Assembly (NCBI GenBank): GCA_900539675.1
Contig: UQDJ01000004.1
Span: 1 to 59,216, forward strand
Source: an uncultured Coriobacteriaceae bacterium
GTDB taxonomy: Bacteria; Actinomycetota; Coriobacteriia; Coriobacteriales; Eggerthellaceae
DNA: 59,216 nucleotides
Direction of reading: 5' to 3'
The notes under the pieces are model-generated. The model made no database searches, was not told the DNA's origin, and saw nothing but the letters and a program-made list of their open reading frames with translations. Positions 51,340 through 58,872 of the stretch are shown here, piece after piece. The position numbers and the translations under genes were made by a program. Position 1 is the stretch's first letter. Every line of letters begins with the position of its first letter.

Positions 51340-53427
51340 ATGCAGCGTAGAAGCGATAAGCAATCACAGGGTCGTTTGTCTTTGTCCGATAAAGCACGCA
51401 CTGCAGCACAGAAGGCTGCCTCTGCCATCCCGCGTAAGAAGGCGAAAGCTCGTGGTGTATCGGATACTCATCCCCATGATGCGTCCCATGCACAAGCTTT
51501 TCAGGGTGAATACGAGCATCAACACGAGCATCGGAACAATACCTATTACGCGGGATCCGATTCTCCGGTACGTCCGGTCAGCCCTGCGCAGACGCAGGGC
51601 AAGCGCCCCCGTCATGGGCGCGGACGCAAGCCTCACAAGCAAAATGTGATCAAGCAAATTATTAACCATTGGTGCAATCGCCTTCTGGGCGTTGTTACTG
51701 AAGGTGGCTTTGATCATGAAGAGGAATATGAGTCGCATCGCACGACACGCGACTATATTTGTAACACCATTGGTACGGGCGCCTGGGGCATGGTGTTTCC
51801 ATTTCTTACGGTTGTGGTAACGCAACTTTCCGGTGTTGAACAAGCTGGTATGTTCTCCATGGCCTTCATCATTGGCACCTTGCTGATGATTGTGGGCAAT
51901 TATGGTGTGCGCACCTATCAGGTTTCTGATATTGGTGAAACGCATTCCTTTTTCGATTACCAGGTTAACCGATGGATAACGTGCGCCATCATGATGCTGG
52001 TTGCCTATGTCTACTGTTCTATCCGTGGATATAGCGATGATATGTTTACCATCTGTATGGCGGTTTGTACCTATAAGATGATTGACGGTTTAGCTGACGT
52101 ATATGAAGGCCGTCTGCAACAAAAAGATAAGCTGTATTTGGCAGGCATTTCTCAGGCTTTCCGTTCGGTGGTCGTCTTTGTGCTGTTCAGTATTGCCCTG
52201 CTGATTACGCGCAATTTGGTGTTCGCCAGCATTGTTATGGCGGTGGCAGCGGCTATCACGTTTGTGGTGCTCACGTTCCCTCTTGCACATCTGGAAACGC
52301 CGAAATCGCGAGGGCGTAGCGTGGAAAGTATTATTGCGCTGTTCAAGCAGTGTTTTCCGGTGTTTATCGCACTGTTTATGTATGCCCTCATCGATAACAT
52401 GCCCAAGTTTGTTATGGAAGGTGTGCTGAGCTACGACAATCAGCTGTATTTCAACGCATTATATTTTCCGGCTCAGGCTATTTTGTTGACGGTTGGTTCG
52501 GTATATAAACCGCTGTTGGTGCGCATGGCTCAGATGTGGGCCGATGCCGAAAAGCGCGCCCGTTTCGATATCGTTATCATCGCTATTGTTTGCATGGTGG
52601 TAGCACTTACGCTCGTCGTAATTGTGGTTATGGGTTGGATTGGTATCCCCATCATGAGCTTTATGTATGGTGTTGATTTCGAACAGTTCCGTGGATTGAG
52701 TTACATCATGATTGCAGCGGGTGGTGTGACGGCTGTTATTGACTTCTTGTATCAGGTGATCACGGTTCTGCGCCGTCAGAAATCTGTAATGAAGCTCTAT
52801 GTAATTACGTTCGGTTTTTCGCTGTTCGTACCTATTTTATTGATCGATTTCACGGGCTTGCCCGGTGCCGTTATTGGCTATTTGATTGTTATGTCCATTC
52901 TTTTGGTCTTACTGGTTTGGGAATACATCAGCATTCGCGTCGATTTGCATCGTCATCCTGAGCGAGTCGAAGCCACTTTAGCGGGCGAAGAGGCAGCGCG
53001 TGAAGCCTATAAAGAACGCATGGCACTCGCCCGTGAACGTGAAGAGCGTGCTTCGGCGAGCAGGCCGGTTCGCACGAGCGGCCGCCATATGAGTAACCGC
53101 GCGAGCACCCGTGCAAGCAACCGCTCGACCAGCAGCCGCAGGGGCGGCAGCACAGATCCTGTAAGCCCCGTACGGAGTACGCGTGGAGTCGGTCAGGAAT
53201 ATGGGTCACGTGGCCAGCAGTCTAGGCCAGCTCATGCGCAGCTGTCTCGACAGATTCCAACCATACATCAAGATGATGCGCACTTTTCTGGAGATGCTTC
53301 GGCGCATCAAGCGCACCATACACGTCAGGAAGGCGATCGGAGTGGTCATCGCCCGGGAGAAATATGGCGCGATGTCGATGGCACACGCGAGATCATTGCT
53401 GGAACTGATGAAGATGACGAACGCTAG
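51340..53427 (+). CDS. Wzx/MATE-like polysaccharide flippase with long charged tails
   Basis: 695 residues. The central part (residues about 135-530) has 12 or more membrane helices and resembles lipid-linked oligosaccharide flippases of the MOP superfamily: GTGAWGMVFPFLTVVVTQLSG, GNYGVRTYQVSDIGE and PAQAILLTVGSVYKPLLVR. The first 100 residues are basic and His-rich; the last 150 are a hydrophilic Arg/Ser/His-rich tail. Such long tails are unusual for this family. The ATG at 51340 has no good site (AAGGG 16 nt upstream), so the start is uncertain. Likely role: flipping an undecaprenyl-linked glycan. The stop lies in a repeated unit. Confidence 0.8.
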   Translation: MQRRSDKQSQGRLSLSDKARTAAQKAASAIPRKKAKARGVSDTHPHDASHAQAFQGEYEHQHEHRNNTYYAGSDSPVRPVSPAQTQGKRPRHGRGRKPHKQNVIKQIINHWCNRLLGVVTEGGFDHEEEYESHRTTRDYICNTIGTGAWGMVFPFLTVVVTQLSGVEQAGMFSMAFIIGTLLMIVGNYGVRTYQVSDIGETHSFFDYQVNRWITCAIMMLVAYVYCSIRGYSDDMFTICMAVCTYKMIDGLADVYEGRLQQKDKLYLAGISQAFRSVVVFVLFSIALLITRNLVFASIVMAVAAAITFVVLTFPLAHLETPKSRGRSVESIIALFKQCFPVFIALFMYALIDNMPKFVMEGVLSYDNQLYFNALYFPAQAILLTVGSVYKPLLVRMAQMWADAEKRARFDIVIIAIVCMVVALTLVVIVVMGWIGIPIMSFMYGVDFEQFRGLSYIMIAAGGVTAVIDFLYQVITVLRRQKSVMKLYVITFGFSLFVPILLIDFTGLPGAVIGYLIVMSILLVLLVWEYISIRVDLHRHPERVEATLAGEEAAREAYKERMALAREREERASASRPVRTSGRHMSNRASTRASNRSTSSRRGGSTDPVSPVRSTRGVGQEYGSRGQQSRPAHAQLSRQIPTIHQDDAHFSGDASAHQAHHTRQEGDRSGHRPGEIWRDVDGTREIIAGTDEDDER

Positions 53428-53496
53428 TAGACGACGCTTGCCAGTAGATAATGAACGCTAGTGCGAACACCGGCAGATGACGAACGCTAGTGCGAA
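53413..53496. repeat. Three copies of GAACGCTAG spanning two convergent gene ends
   Basis: GATGACGAACGCTAG occurs at 53413-53427 (holding the flippase stop) and 53475-53490. An intermediate copy (ATGAACGCTAGTGCGAA) lies near 53450-53467. The last copy holds the PAP2 gene stop, read on the minus strand as TAG from the same CTAG palindrome. Confidence 0.85.
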
Positions 53497-54305
53497 TTGT
53501 CTTCAAGGTGTTTTATTTCGCGTAGCTGTGTGCTCTTCACTTGATCGGGACTCTTAAGCAGAAGAGGGGCCGCCACGCTGGTGTAGAGGGCTAACCATGC
53601 CACAGAAATGCAAAATCCAGCCAATACGTCAGATGCGAAATGCACGCCCAGATAGATGCGACTGATGCCAATGACTACGATGATCAATGCAAAGCAGATG
53701 CAGCAAAACCATTTCACGGCAGTACCGCGCTTATACTTCCATACCAGCCAAATGAGCAGACCGAAAAAAGCCATCGCTACCATCGAATGACCCGATGGGA
53801 AACTAAAACCAGTTTCTGGAATAAGCATAATGCTCTCAGGACGGGGGCGTTGTACCAAGTCTTTTAAAATCACGTTGAGTATGCACACCAAGATGAGATT
53901 GAGTGCACAGAATAGTCCTGGGCGTTTGCCGGGAGCAAATGCAATAATCAATATCAGCATGACAATCAGCGAAAGCGGAGATGCCAGATTGGACATGCTT
54001 TCCATAAATGATTGCAGGTTCAACATGCGCATGCCGTCCACGATGGCAGACCAGGCTATTCCGTCAAGCTTCATTAAGTCTTCGCGGGGTTCAAGCACCT
54101 TTATCAACAGCGTGAAAAAGATAATGGCGCATATTGAAATAATGACCGCACGTTTATGCTCCACTACAGTAGCCCAAAAGCGCTTGAAAGAAGTTTCGTG
54201 AGGGTTATGGCCTTTGGTTGCGTTGCTGGGTTGGTTGGAAGTGGTGTCGTTTTGCTGGGGGTCGCTGGAGTTGGCATGATGGGTATGAGTGCCAAGGTGG
54301 GGCAT
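53487..54305 (-). CDS. PAP2-family membrane phosphatase
   Basis: 272 residues with six membrane helices. The three phosphatase motifs are visible: KDLVQRPRPE, SFPSGHSM and SRIYLGVHFASDVLAG. It probably removes phosphate from undecaprenyl pyrophosphate or a lipid phosphate at the outer membrane face. The N-terminus is a hydrophilic His/Asn/Gln-rich stretch of about 45 residues. ATG 54305 has AAAGG seven bases upstream, so the earlier ATG (54320) is just that site. Convergent with the flippase gene. Confidence 0.92.
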   Translation of the reverse strand: MPHLGTHTHHANSSDPQQNDTTSNQPSNATKGHNPHETSFKRFWATVVEHKRAVIISICAIIFFTLLIKVLEPREDLMKLDGIAWSAIVDGMRMLNLQSFMESMSNLASPLSLIVMLILIIAFAPGKRPGLFCALNLILVCILNVILKDLVQRPRPESIMLIPETGFSFPSGHSMVAMAFFGLLIWLVWKYKRGTAVKWFCCICFALIIVVIGISRIYLGVHFASDVLAGFCISVAWLALYTSVAAPLLLKSPDQVKSTQLREIKHLEDNSH

Positions 54306-54360
54306 GATAAAGCCTTTCATGGGACAGGATTGTCGTGAGTGTTAAAGGCCCCAGTATACT

Positions 54361-54385
54361 AAAAAACCCACAGAAACTGTGGGTT
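54361..54385 (-). terminator. Terminator of the tRNA operon
   Basis: AACCCACAG (54365-54373) pairs with CTGTGGGTT (54377-54385), AAA loop; on the minus strand it ends in a run of T (complement of 54361-54366). It lies just after tRNA-Glu. The stem sequence recurs at 54890-54925. Confidence 0.9.
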
Positions 54386-54393
54386 GAAAGTTC

Positions 54394-54470
54394 TGGTAGC
54401 CTCGACCGGATTCGAACCGGCGATCTCCGCCTTGAGAGGGCGGCGTCCTAAACCGCTAGACGACGAGGCC
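54394..54470 (-). tRNA. tRNA-Glu (CUC anticodon)
   Basis: 74 nt plus an encoded CCA. Acceptor GGCCTCG pairs with CGAGGCT (one G-U end pair), D arm GTCTAGCGGTTTAGGAC, anticodon stem CCGCC/GGCGG with loop CTCTCAA (anticodon CTC), T arm GCCGG-TTCGAAT-CCGGT. It follows tRNA-Gln in one transcript. Confidence 0.96.
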
Positions 54471-54481
54471 ATGATTGTAGT

Positions 54482-54555
54482 TGGCTGGGGTGGAAGGAGT
54501 CGAACCCTCACATACGGTACCAGAAACCGCTGTCCTACCATTAGACGACACCCCA
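54482..54555 (-). tRNA. tRNA-Gln (CUG anticodon)
   Basis: The acceptor TGGGGTG pairs with CACCCCA (U1-A72, as is usual for tRNA-Gln), then G73 and an encoded CCA. Anticodon stem GCGGT/ACCGT with loop TTCTGGT gives anticodon CTG. T loop TTCGACT. It is the first tRNA of the pair and lies about 47 nt downstream of a consensus-like promoter. Confidence 0.95.
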
Positions 54556-54601
54556 ATGCTACTGTAATGAGCGCTACCCGATACCTCAGGCGCGAGTAAG
54601 T

Positions 54602-54630
54602 ATATTAAGGTGTGTAAGCGAATCCGTCAA
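54602..54630 (-). promoter_or_regulatory. Promoter of the tRNA-Gln/tRNA-Glu operon
   Basis: On the minus strand TTGACG (54630-54625), 17-bp spacer, TAATAT (54607-54602). The tRNA-Gln 5' end is 47 nt downstream. Confidence 0.82.
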
Positions 54631-54889
54631 GAATAATTTGACCGAAATTGACGAAATTCTTTTACGGCGGGCGTAGCGCTCAGTGCGAAGCTTTCCGGAA
54701 ACTATCCGTACTACGTGCAACACTAAGTGCAACTTCTCAGACTAAACGCAACAGGTGCAGTTAGTCTGAGAAGTGATCTAGATGTGAACCGTTCGCGATA
54801 ATGGGCCATTCTTTTTATGAAAAAGGATAGTGTCTGCGTCGAATCCCGTAGGATAAGCAACCAAGCCCACTATGCTATGGGTTCGTAGG

Positions 54890-54925
54890 ATAAATAAAAC
54901 CCACAGGTCTGTGGGTTTTATTTAT
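54890..54925 (+). terminator. 16-bp hairpin in the uppP leader (terminator or attenuator)
   Basis: A perfect stem, 54890-54905 with 54910-54925, GGTC loop, has an A-rich left and T-rich right arm (TTTTATTTAT). On the plus strand it lies 66 nt before the uppP start, with no plus-strand gene upstream in the gap, so it would end a leader or small RNA. Upstream AAGCCCAC (about 54863-54870) could compete for the right arm. Confidence 0.6.
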
Positions 54926-54991
54926 GCCACCTGTTGTACGTATCACTGCTCTTTATGGCATTGTGCCGTGGAGGGTGGAGGAAGGACTGGT

Positions 54992-55945
54992 ATGTCGCCA
55001 GACGTAGTTATCGAAGCGCTTAAAGCATTATTGCTTGGTATTGTTGAAGGTATTACTGAATGGCTGCCTATTTCTTCCACGGGCCACATGATTTTGGTGG
55101 ACGAATTCGTTCAGCTCAATGTGTCACCTCAGTTCCTTGAGCTGTTTTTGGTGGTAATCCAGATTGGCTCCATCATGGCGGTTATTATTACGTTCCGTCA
55201 TAAGTTAAATCCTGTATCGCGTACTAAAACCGACGTTGAGCGCTCCAAAACGTGGCGCATGTGGCTGATGGTGATTATTGGTAGCATTCCAGCGGCGGTA
55301 TTGGGTCTGCTGTTGGATGATTGGGTACATGATCACTTCTACAGTGCCTGGACCGTAGCTGCTATGCTCATTCTCTATGGCATTATCTTTATTGTTATCG
55401 AACGCTATAACCGTCGCCGCAAGGCAGCGGTGTTGGCTACCCCACTCGAGCCTGCTCGCGGCAAACATGCTCGTGTTGAGCCCATTGACAAGGACGATCC
55501 TGAAGCTCTCGATAAAGCGATGTTCAAAATCACCGATCCGTATGAAATGGATTGGAAAACCGCCATCAAAATTGGTTGTTTTGAGGTGTTAGCTATAATC
55601 CCTGGTACCAGTCGTTCTGGTGCGACGATTATCGGCGGCATGCTGTGCGGTTGCTCGCGTACTGCTGCTGCAGAATTTACCTTCTTTTTGGCTATCCCAG
55701 TTATGTTTGGTTGGGGTTTGGTAAAGGCTGTTAAGTTCTTTTTGGGCGGCTTAGTGATGAGCCAGACCGAAATTGTCGTGCTGGTAGTAGGCATTTTGTC
55801 CGCGTTCATTATGGGTATGATCGCTATCCGCTTCTTGATGGGATACATTAAAAAGAATGACTTCACCGTATTCGGTGTATATCGCATCATCGTTGGTCTG
55901 GTTGTTCTGGGTTATTTCGGTTTGAAGGCCTTGGCTCTTTTCTAA
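54992..55945 (+). CDS. uppP: Undecaprenyl-diphosphatase UppP/BacA
   Basis: 317 residues with about eight membrane helices. It dephosphorylates undecaprenyl pyrophosphate to recycle the cell-wall lipid carrier and gives bacitracin tolerance. Motif 1 is EGITEWLPISSTGHMILVDE (residues about 17-36). Motif 2 is PGTSRSGATIIGGMLCG. An insertion of about 40 residues (RRRKAAVLATPLEPARGK onward) between helices is basic and longer than in E. coli. ATG 54992 with GGAGGAAGG upstream; the longer frame to 54872 would have to translate a hairpin. Confidence 0.95.
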   Translation: MSPDVVIEALKALLLGIVEGITEWLPISSTGHMILVDEFVQLNVSPQFLELFLVVIQIGSIMAVIITFRHKLNPVSRTKTDVERSKTWRMWLMVIIGSIPAAVLGLLLDDWVHDHFYSAWTVAAMLILYGIIFIVIERYNRRRKAAVLATPLEPARGKHARVEPIDKDDPEALDKAMFKITDPYEMDWKTAIKIGCFEVLAIIPGTSRSGATIIGGMLCGCSRTAAAEFTFFLAIPVMFGWGLVKAVKFFLGGLVMSQTEIVVLVVGILSAFIMGMIAIRFLMGYIKKNDFTVFGVYRIIVGLVVLGYFGLKALALF

Positions 55946-56062
55946 GTGTTGGTGTTGAAGCGAATAGGCTGTTCGGAATCGCATTGAGCCTGTATCTGAC
56001 ATCACATCAATTTTTATACAACCGTTAAGATGGGTTGTATGGGTCGGTGGTATCCTGTGAAC

Positions 56063-56299
56063 ATGATGAAGAAGCAAAAACATACGCATAGTATTCCTGA
56101 AGAGGAAAAAGTAGAGCTGCGCAAAAAGACCAACACGTATATCTCTCGCTATTGTGGCTATGCGGCGCTGGTTATTATTCTGGTAACGTTTGCTTCGTTT
56201 ATTCTGGGGCATGGCAATTATTTCTTTTCGCAGCTGGGCATCATGGCATCTATTGCACTGTTAGCCATTGCGGTAATCAATGATCCCGATCGTCATTAG
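56063..56299 (+). CDS. Small two-helix membrane protein, unknown function
   Basis: 78 residues: a basic, charged start (MMKKQKHTHSIPEEEK), two membrane helices (YCGYAALVIILVTFASFIL and GIMASIALLAIAVIN) and a short tail. No family recognised. ATG 56063 follows a weak GGTGG; a GTG six bases upstream is an alternative. Lies between uppP and the chorismate mutase gene on the same strand. Confidence 0.55.
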   Translation: MMKKQKHTHSIPEEEKVELRKKTNTYISRYCGYAALVIILVTFASFILGHGNYFFSQLGIMASIALLAIAVINDPDRH

Positions 56300-56349
56300 G
56301 CTATTTCTTGAAGGAGATTAATCCTTGTCGGATTGATCGTCGCAGAAAT

Positions 56350-56430
56350 GGGCTGAACCGAACGGGCTGAATCGAACGGGCCACATTGAATGGGTCGAAT
56401 CGCCACTGGGTCAATTTTGGGTCAATTTTC
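56350..56430. repeat. Short direct repeats in the chorismate mutase leader
   Basis: Tandem-like CGAACGGGCTGAAT / CGAACGGGCCACAT units (about 56357-56385) and a direct GGGTCAATTTT pair (about 56407-56428). These lie immediately before the ribosome site of the chorismate mutase gene. They are short and could be chance, but fit the same pattern as elsewhere in the window. Confidence 0.6.
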
Positions 56431-56448
56431 ACTAGGGGAGGAACTGAA

Positions 56449-56736
56449 ATGTCGGAACAGGCCGAAGCGCTCGCAAAAATCGAAGCTATTCGTAAGCAAA
56501 TCGATGAAGCCGACAAGAAGTTGGTAGCGCTGCTGAATGAGCGCAGCAGCTATTCGCTGGCTATTCGTAAATTAAAGCCTGCTGCTGGCATGCAATCGGT
56601 ATATGACCCCAAGCGTGAACAGGAAATTCTTGAACGCATCTGCGCTTATAACGAAGGCCCTATGCAGGATGAAAACCTTAAAGAGTTATATTCCACTTTA
56701 CTCAAAGTGATGAAGGAAGTTCCTGCGCAGGATTAA
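56449..56736 (+). CDS. aroQ: Chorismate mutase, AroQ class (single domain)
   Basis: 95 residues. Converts chorismate to prephenate, the first step to phenylalanine and tyrosine. The helical AroQ pattern is visible: KIEAIRKQIDEADKKLVALLNERSSYSLAIRKLK in outline, with the active-site Arg and Lys, then YDPKREQEILERI. Length is typical of the free-standing enzyme. GGGAGGA precedes the ATG at 56449. It is not in an aromatic amino acid operon here. Confidence 0.85.
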   Translation: MSEQAEALAKIEAIRKQIDEADKKLVALLNERSSYSLAIRKLKPAAGMQSVYDPKREQEILERICAYNEGPMQDENLKELYSTLLKVMKEVPAQD

Positions 56737-56748
56737 AGACGAAACGGT

Positions 56749-56813
56749 GCAAGCCGCCACCTAGCTTATGAAAGAAACGAATTGAGTTGGGGTAAGCTAG
56801 CGTGGCGGCTTGC
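56749..56813. terminator. Long hairpin between convergent aroQ and MFS genes
   Basis: GCAAGCCGCCAC (56749-56760) pairs with GTGGCGGCTTGC (56802-56813), and CTAGCTTA (56761-56768) with TAAGCTAG (56793-56800), one bulged C. That is a 20-bp stem with a 24-nt loop. There is no strong T-run, but its symmetric place between convergent genes suggests a bidirectional stop. Confidence 0.65.
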
Positions 56814-56841
56814 GCTTTGAAATACCTTGTCGCGGCTGCGT

Positions 56842-58872
56842 TTAATCTGCAGCAGCGAAGCGATCAACGACGTAGCGCGTGATATCAGAGCGATTAATCA
56901 TGCCAACCATCTTTCCTTGATCTAGCACAGGTGCCTTCTTGAGGTGGTGCGTGGTAAGTAAGGTGCATACATCACGCATGTCGTCGCCTATCTTAACGCT
57001 CAGCACATTCTTTGTTGCCAGCTCGCCAACGACGGTGTTTTGCAAAGCTGCCAGCTTTTCGTCAAACTGTTCATCGCGACCCTGTTCAGCAACCGCATAA
57101 AAGCTGGTAAATGTGGGGTGCTGATGGGAAATGGTGCCAATAATGTCGCCGTCGCTCACGAAACCAACAAGCTTGCCGTCTGCACTCATGACAGGTGCAC
57201 CGGAGATCCCCTTTTCAGCAAAGAGCTTCAGCGCATCAAGGGCACTTTCGGTTTCGGATATGGCATATACATCGCGTTTCATAAGCTGCTCCAAAACGGG
57301 ATTCACATCTTCAGGGGTGCATGCTATGCCAGCGGCTGTGCTTGCTGTCATAACAGCGGGGGATGTTCCAGCGCTGTGTGAGGAGCAGGCGCTTTGGGGC
57401 TGAGCGCTTTCGTTTCGCGCAGATTGATGTTCGCCTGTGCTCGCACCAGCGCCAGTCGGTTTTTTGATACGGAGTGCAAAGAGCAGACCCAAAAAAGCTA
57501 ATACAAAGGTGAAAATAAAGCCATAGTGAGAGCCCTGCGTAAAGGCAAGAGCGCTATCGGTCCCACCTGAAGTAAAGTAGGCCGATTGGCCAATGGCAAG
57601 CAAGCTTGTTGCTGCCGCGGTACATACGGCACCTAAGACCTGTTGCATGGTGTTGAGCATGGTGGAGCCATCGGTCGAAAGCTGGTGAGGCAAAGATGCC
57701 AAGGCGTGGCTTTGGCAGGGAGACATGGCCAGAGGAACGCCAATCATCATGATGATGTGGCACATGATGACATAGCCTAGCGAGGTCTGCGGTGTGGTCA
57801 AAAGAAGAAGGCCGGCCCCAACCAGGGAAAACGCAAAGCCAATAAGAGCAGGAATGCGCGCGCCAATTTTGTCGAACAAATTGCCAGCAAACATACTCAC
57901 AATGGCATTTACGATGCCACCTGGAAGCATAACGATACCAGTGAAGGCTACGGCAAGCAGCATGCCATTTTGATAGAACTGGGGCAGCACATACATTGCC
58001 GAAAGGGTAATGCCAAAGTTCAACATCATACAGATGGCTCCAACCCGGAATCCCTGCAGACCAAATACGTGCAGATCTATTACGGGTACCTTCATGCTGA
58101 ACTGACGCTTTGCGTAAATGGCTAAGCACACAATACCTATGAGTAAGGCGCCCAAGGTGGGTGCGGAGATCCAGCCAAATAAGCTGGCAACGCCAGCGCC
58201 GAAGACTACGCCACCAAAGCCAAGACACGACATAATAACTGACAGAGGATCAATCGCTGGACGGGTTAGCTTGTAGGGGTTAACTTCAAATTTCAAGGCG
58301 AACACGATGCCAACAAATAAAACGATGGCAAAGCTGAAGAAAATCCAACGCCAGGACAGTGCTCCCAAGATGATGCCGGATAGAGTAGGCCCGATGGCAG
58401 GCGCAAACATAATTACTAGGGCAGAAACTCCCATGGCGGCGCCAATTTTATGGGGTGGGATAACTTCCAAGACCATAGCAAACATGGTGGGCAAAATTAG
58501 GCCAGTGCCGATGCCCTGGATAAGACGCCCAATCAAGGTCACTTCAAAGTTGGGTCCAAAGCCACTGATCAGAGAGCCAACCAGGAAAGCGCCAAGTGCG
58601 AAAAGAGTCAACTGACGAGCCGTTACCCATTTCAAAAGCAAACTGGCAAAGGGCAAAACAATGCCGATGACCAGCATATAGCCAACAACAAGCCATTGGG
58701 TCAAAGAAAGATCAATACCAAAAGCAGAGGAAAGCTGTGGCAGAGCAATGTTGAGGGATGTTTCGCTGTACATGCCGGTAAACGCTCCCAAGTATAAGCC
58801 CATCAGGGCAAGATAGGGATGTGGTACCTTCACGCGTGCTTGGGGGAGAGAACTTTGCTGGGGAGTGCTCAC
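56842..58872 (-). CDS. DHA2-type MFS transporter fused to a CBS-domain pair
   Basis: 676 residues. Residues 25-490 are a 14-helix MFS transporter of the drug-proton antiporter DHA2 class: TGMYSETSLNIALPQLSSAFGIDLSLTQWLVVGYML in outline, LIGRLIQGIGTGLILPTMF (motif C-like), GVSALVIMFAPAIGPTLSG. After a Ser/Ala linker (about 490-525), two CBS domains occupy 525-676: ISGAPVMSADGKLVGFVSDGDII and LKKAPVLDQGKMVGMINRSDIT. CBS pairs bind adenosine nucleotides or c-di-nucleotides and gate transporters. Start GTG 58872 has AAGGA nine bases upstream; ATG 58881 abuts that site. A 270-nt leader precedes it. Confidence 0.88.
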   Translation of the reverse strand: MSTPQQSSLPQARVKVPHPYLALMGLYLGAFTGMYSETSLNIALPQLSSAFGIDLSLTQWLVVGYMLVIGIVLPFASLLLKWVTARQLTLFALGAFLVGSLISGFGPNFEVTLIGRLIQGIGTGLILPTMFAMVLEVIPPHKIGAAMGVSALVIMFAPAIGPTLSGIILGALSWRWIFFSFAIVLFVGIVFALKFEVNPYKLTRPAIDPLSVIMSCLGFGGVVFGAGVASLFGWISAPTLGALLIGIVCLAIYAKRQFSMKVPVIDLHVFGLQGFRVGAICMMLNFGITLSAMYVLPQFYQNGMLLAVAFTGIVMLPGGIVNAIVSMFAGNLFDKIGARIPALIGFAFSLVGAGLLLLTTPQTSLGYVIMCHIIMMIGVPLAMSPCQSHALASLPHQLSTDGSTMLNTMQQVLGAVCTAAATSLLAIGQSAYFTSGGTDSALAFTQGSHYGFIFTFVLAFLGLLFALRIKKPTGAGASTGEHQSARNESAQPQSACSSHSAGTSPAVMTASTAAGIACTPEDVNPVLEQLMKRDVYAISETESALDALKLFAEKGISGAPVMSADGKLVGFVSDGDIIGTISHQHPTFTSFYAVAEQGRDEQFDEKLAALQNTVVGELATKNVLSVKIGDDMRDVCTLLTTHHLKKAPVLDQGKMVGMINRSDITRYVVDRFAAAD

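Larger units (their letters stand above)
54556..54991. other. Intergenic region between tRNA operon and uppP, three hairpins
   Basis: 436 bp. The minus-strand tRNA promoter is at 54602-54630. Then come: a 14-bp perfect stem at 54732-54745/54761-54774; a 9-bp stem at 54808-54816/54820-54828; and a long stem at 54890-54925. The last hairpin lies in the N-terminal extension of the longest frame of uppP, which argues against that extension being translated. A small RNA or an attenuator is possible. Confidence 0.55.

Noticed and set aside
54872..54991. N-terminal extension of UppP
   Set aside because: It would translate through a 16-bp hairpin, and the GGAGGAAGG site plus conserved UppP start support 54992.
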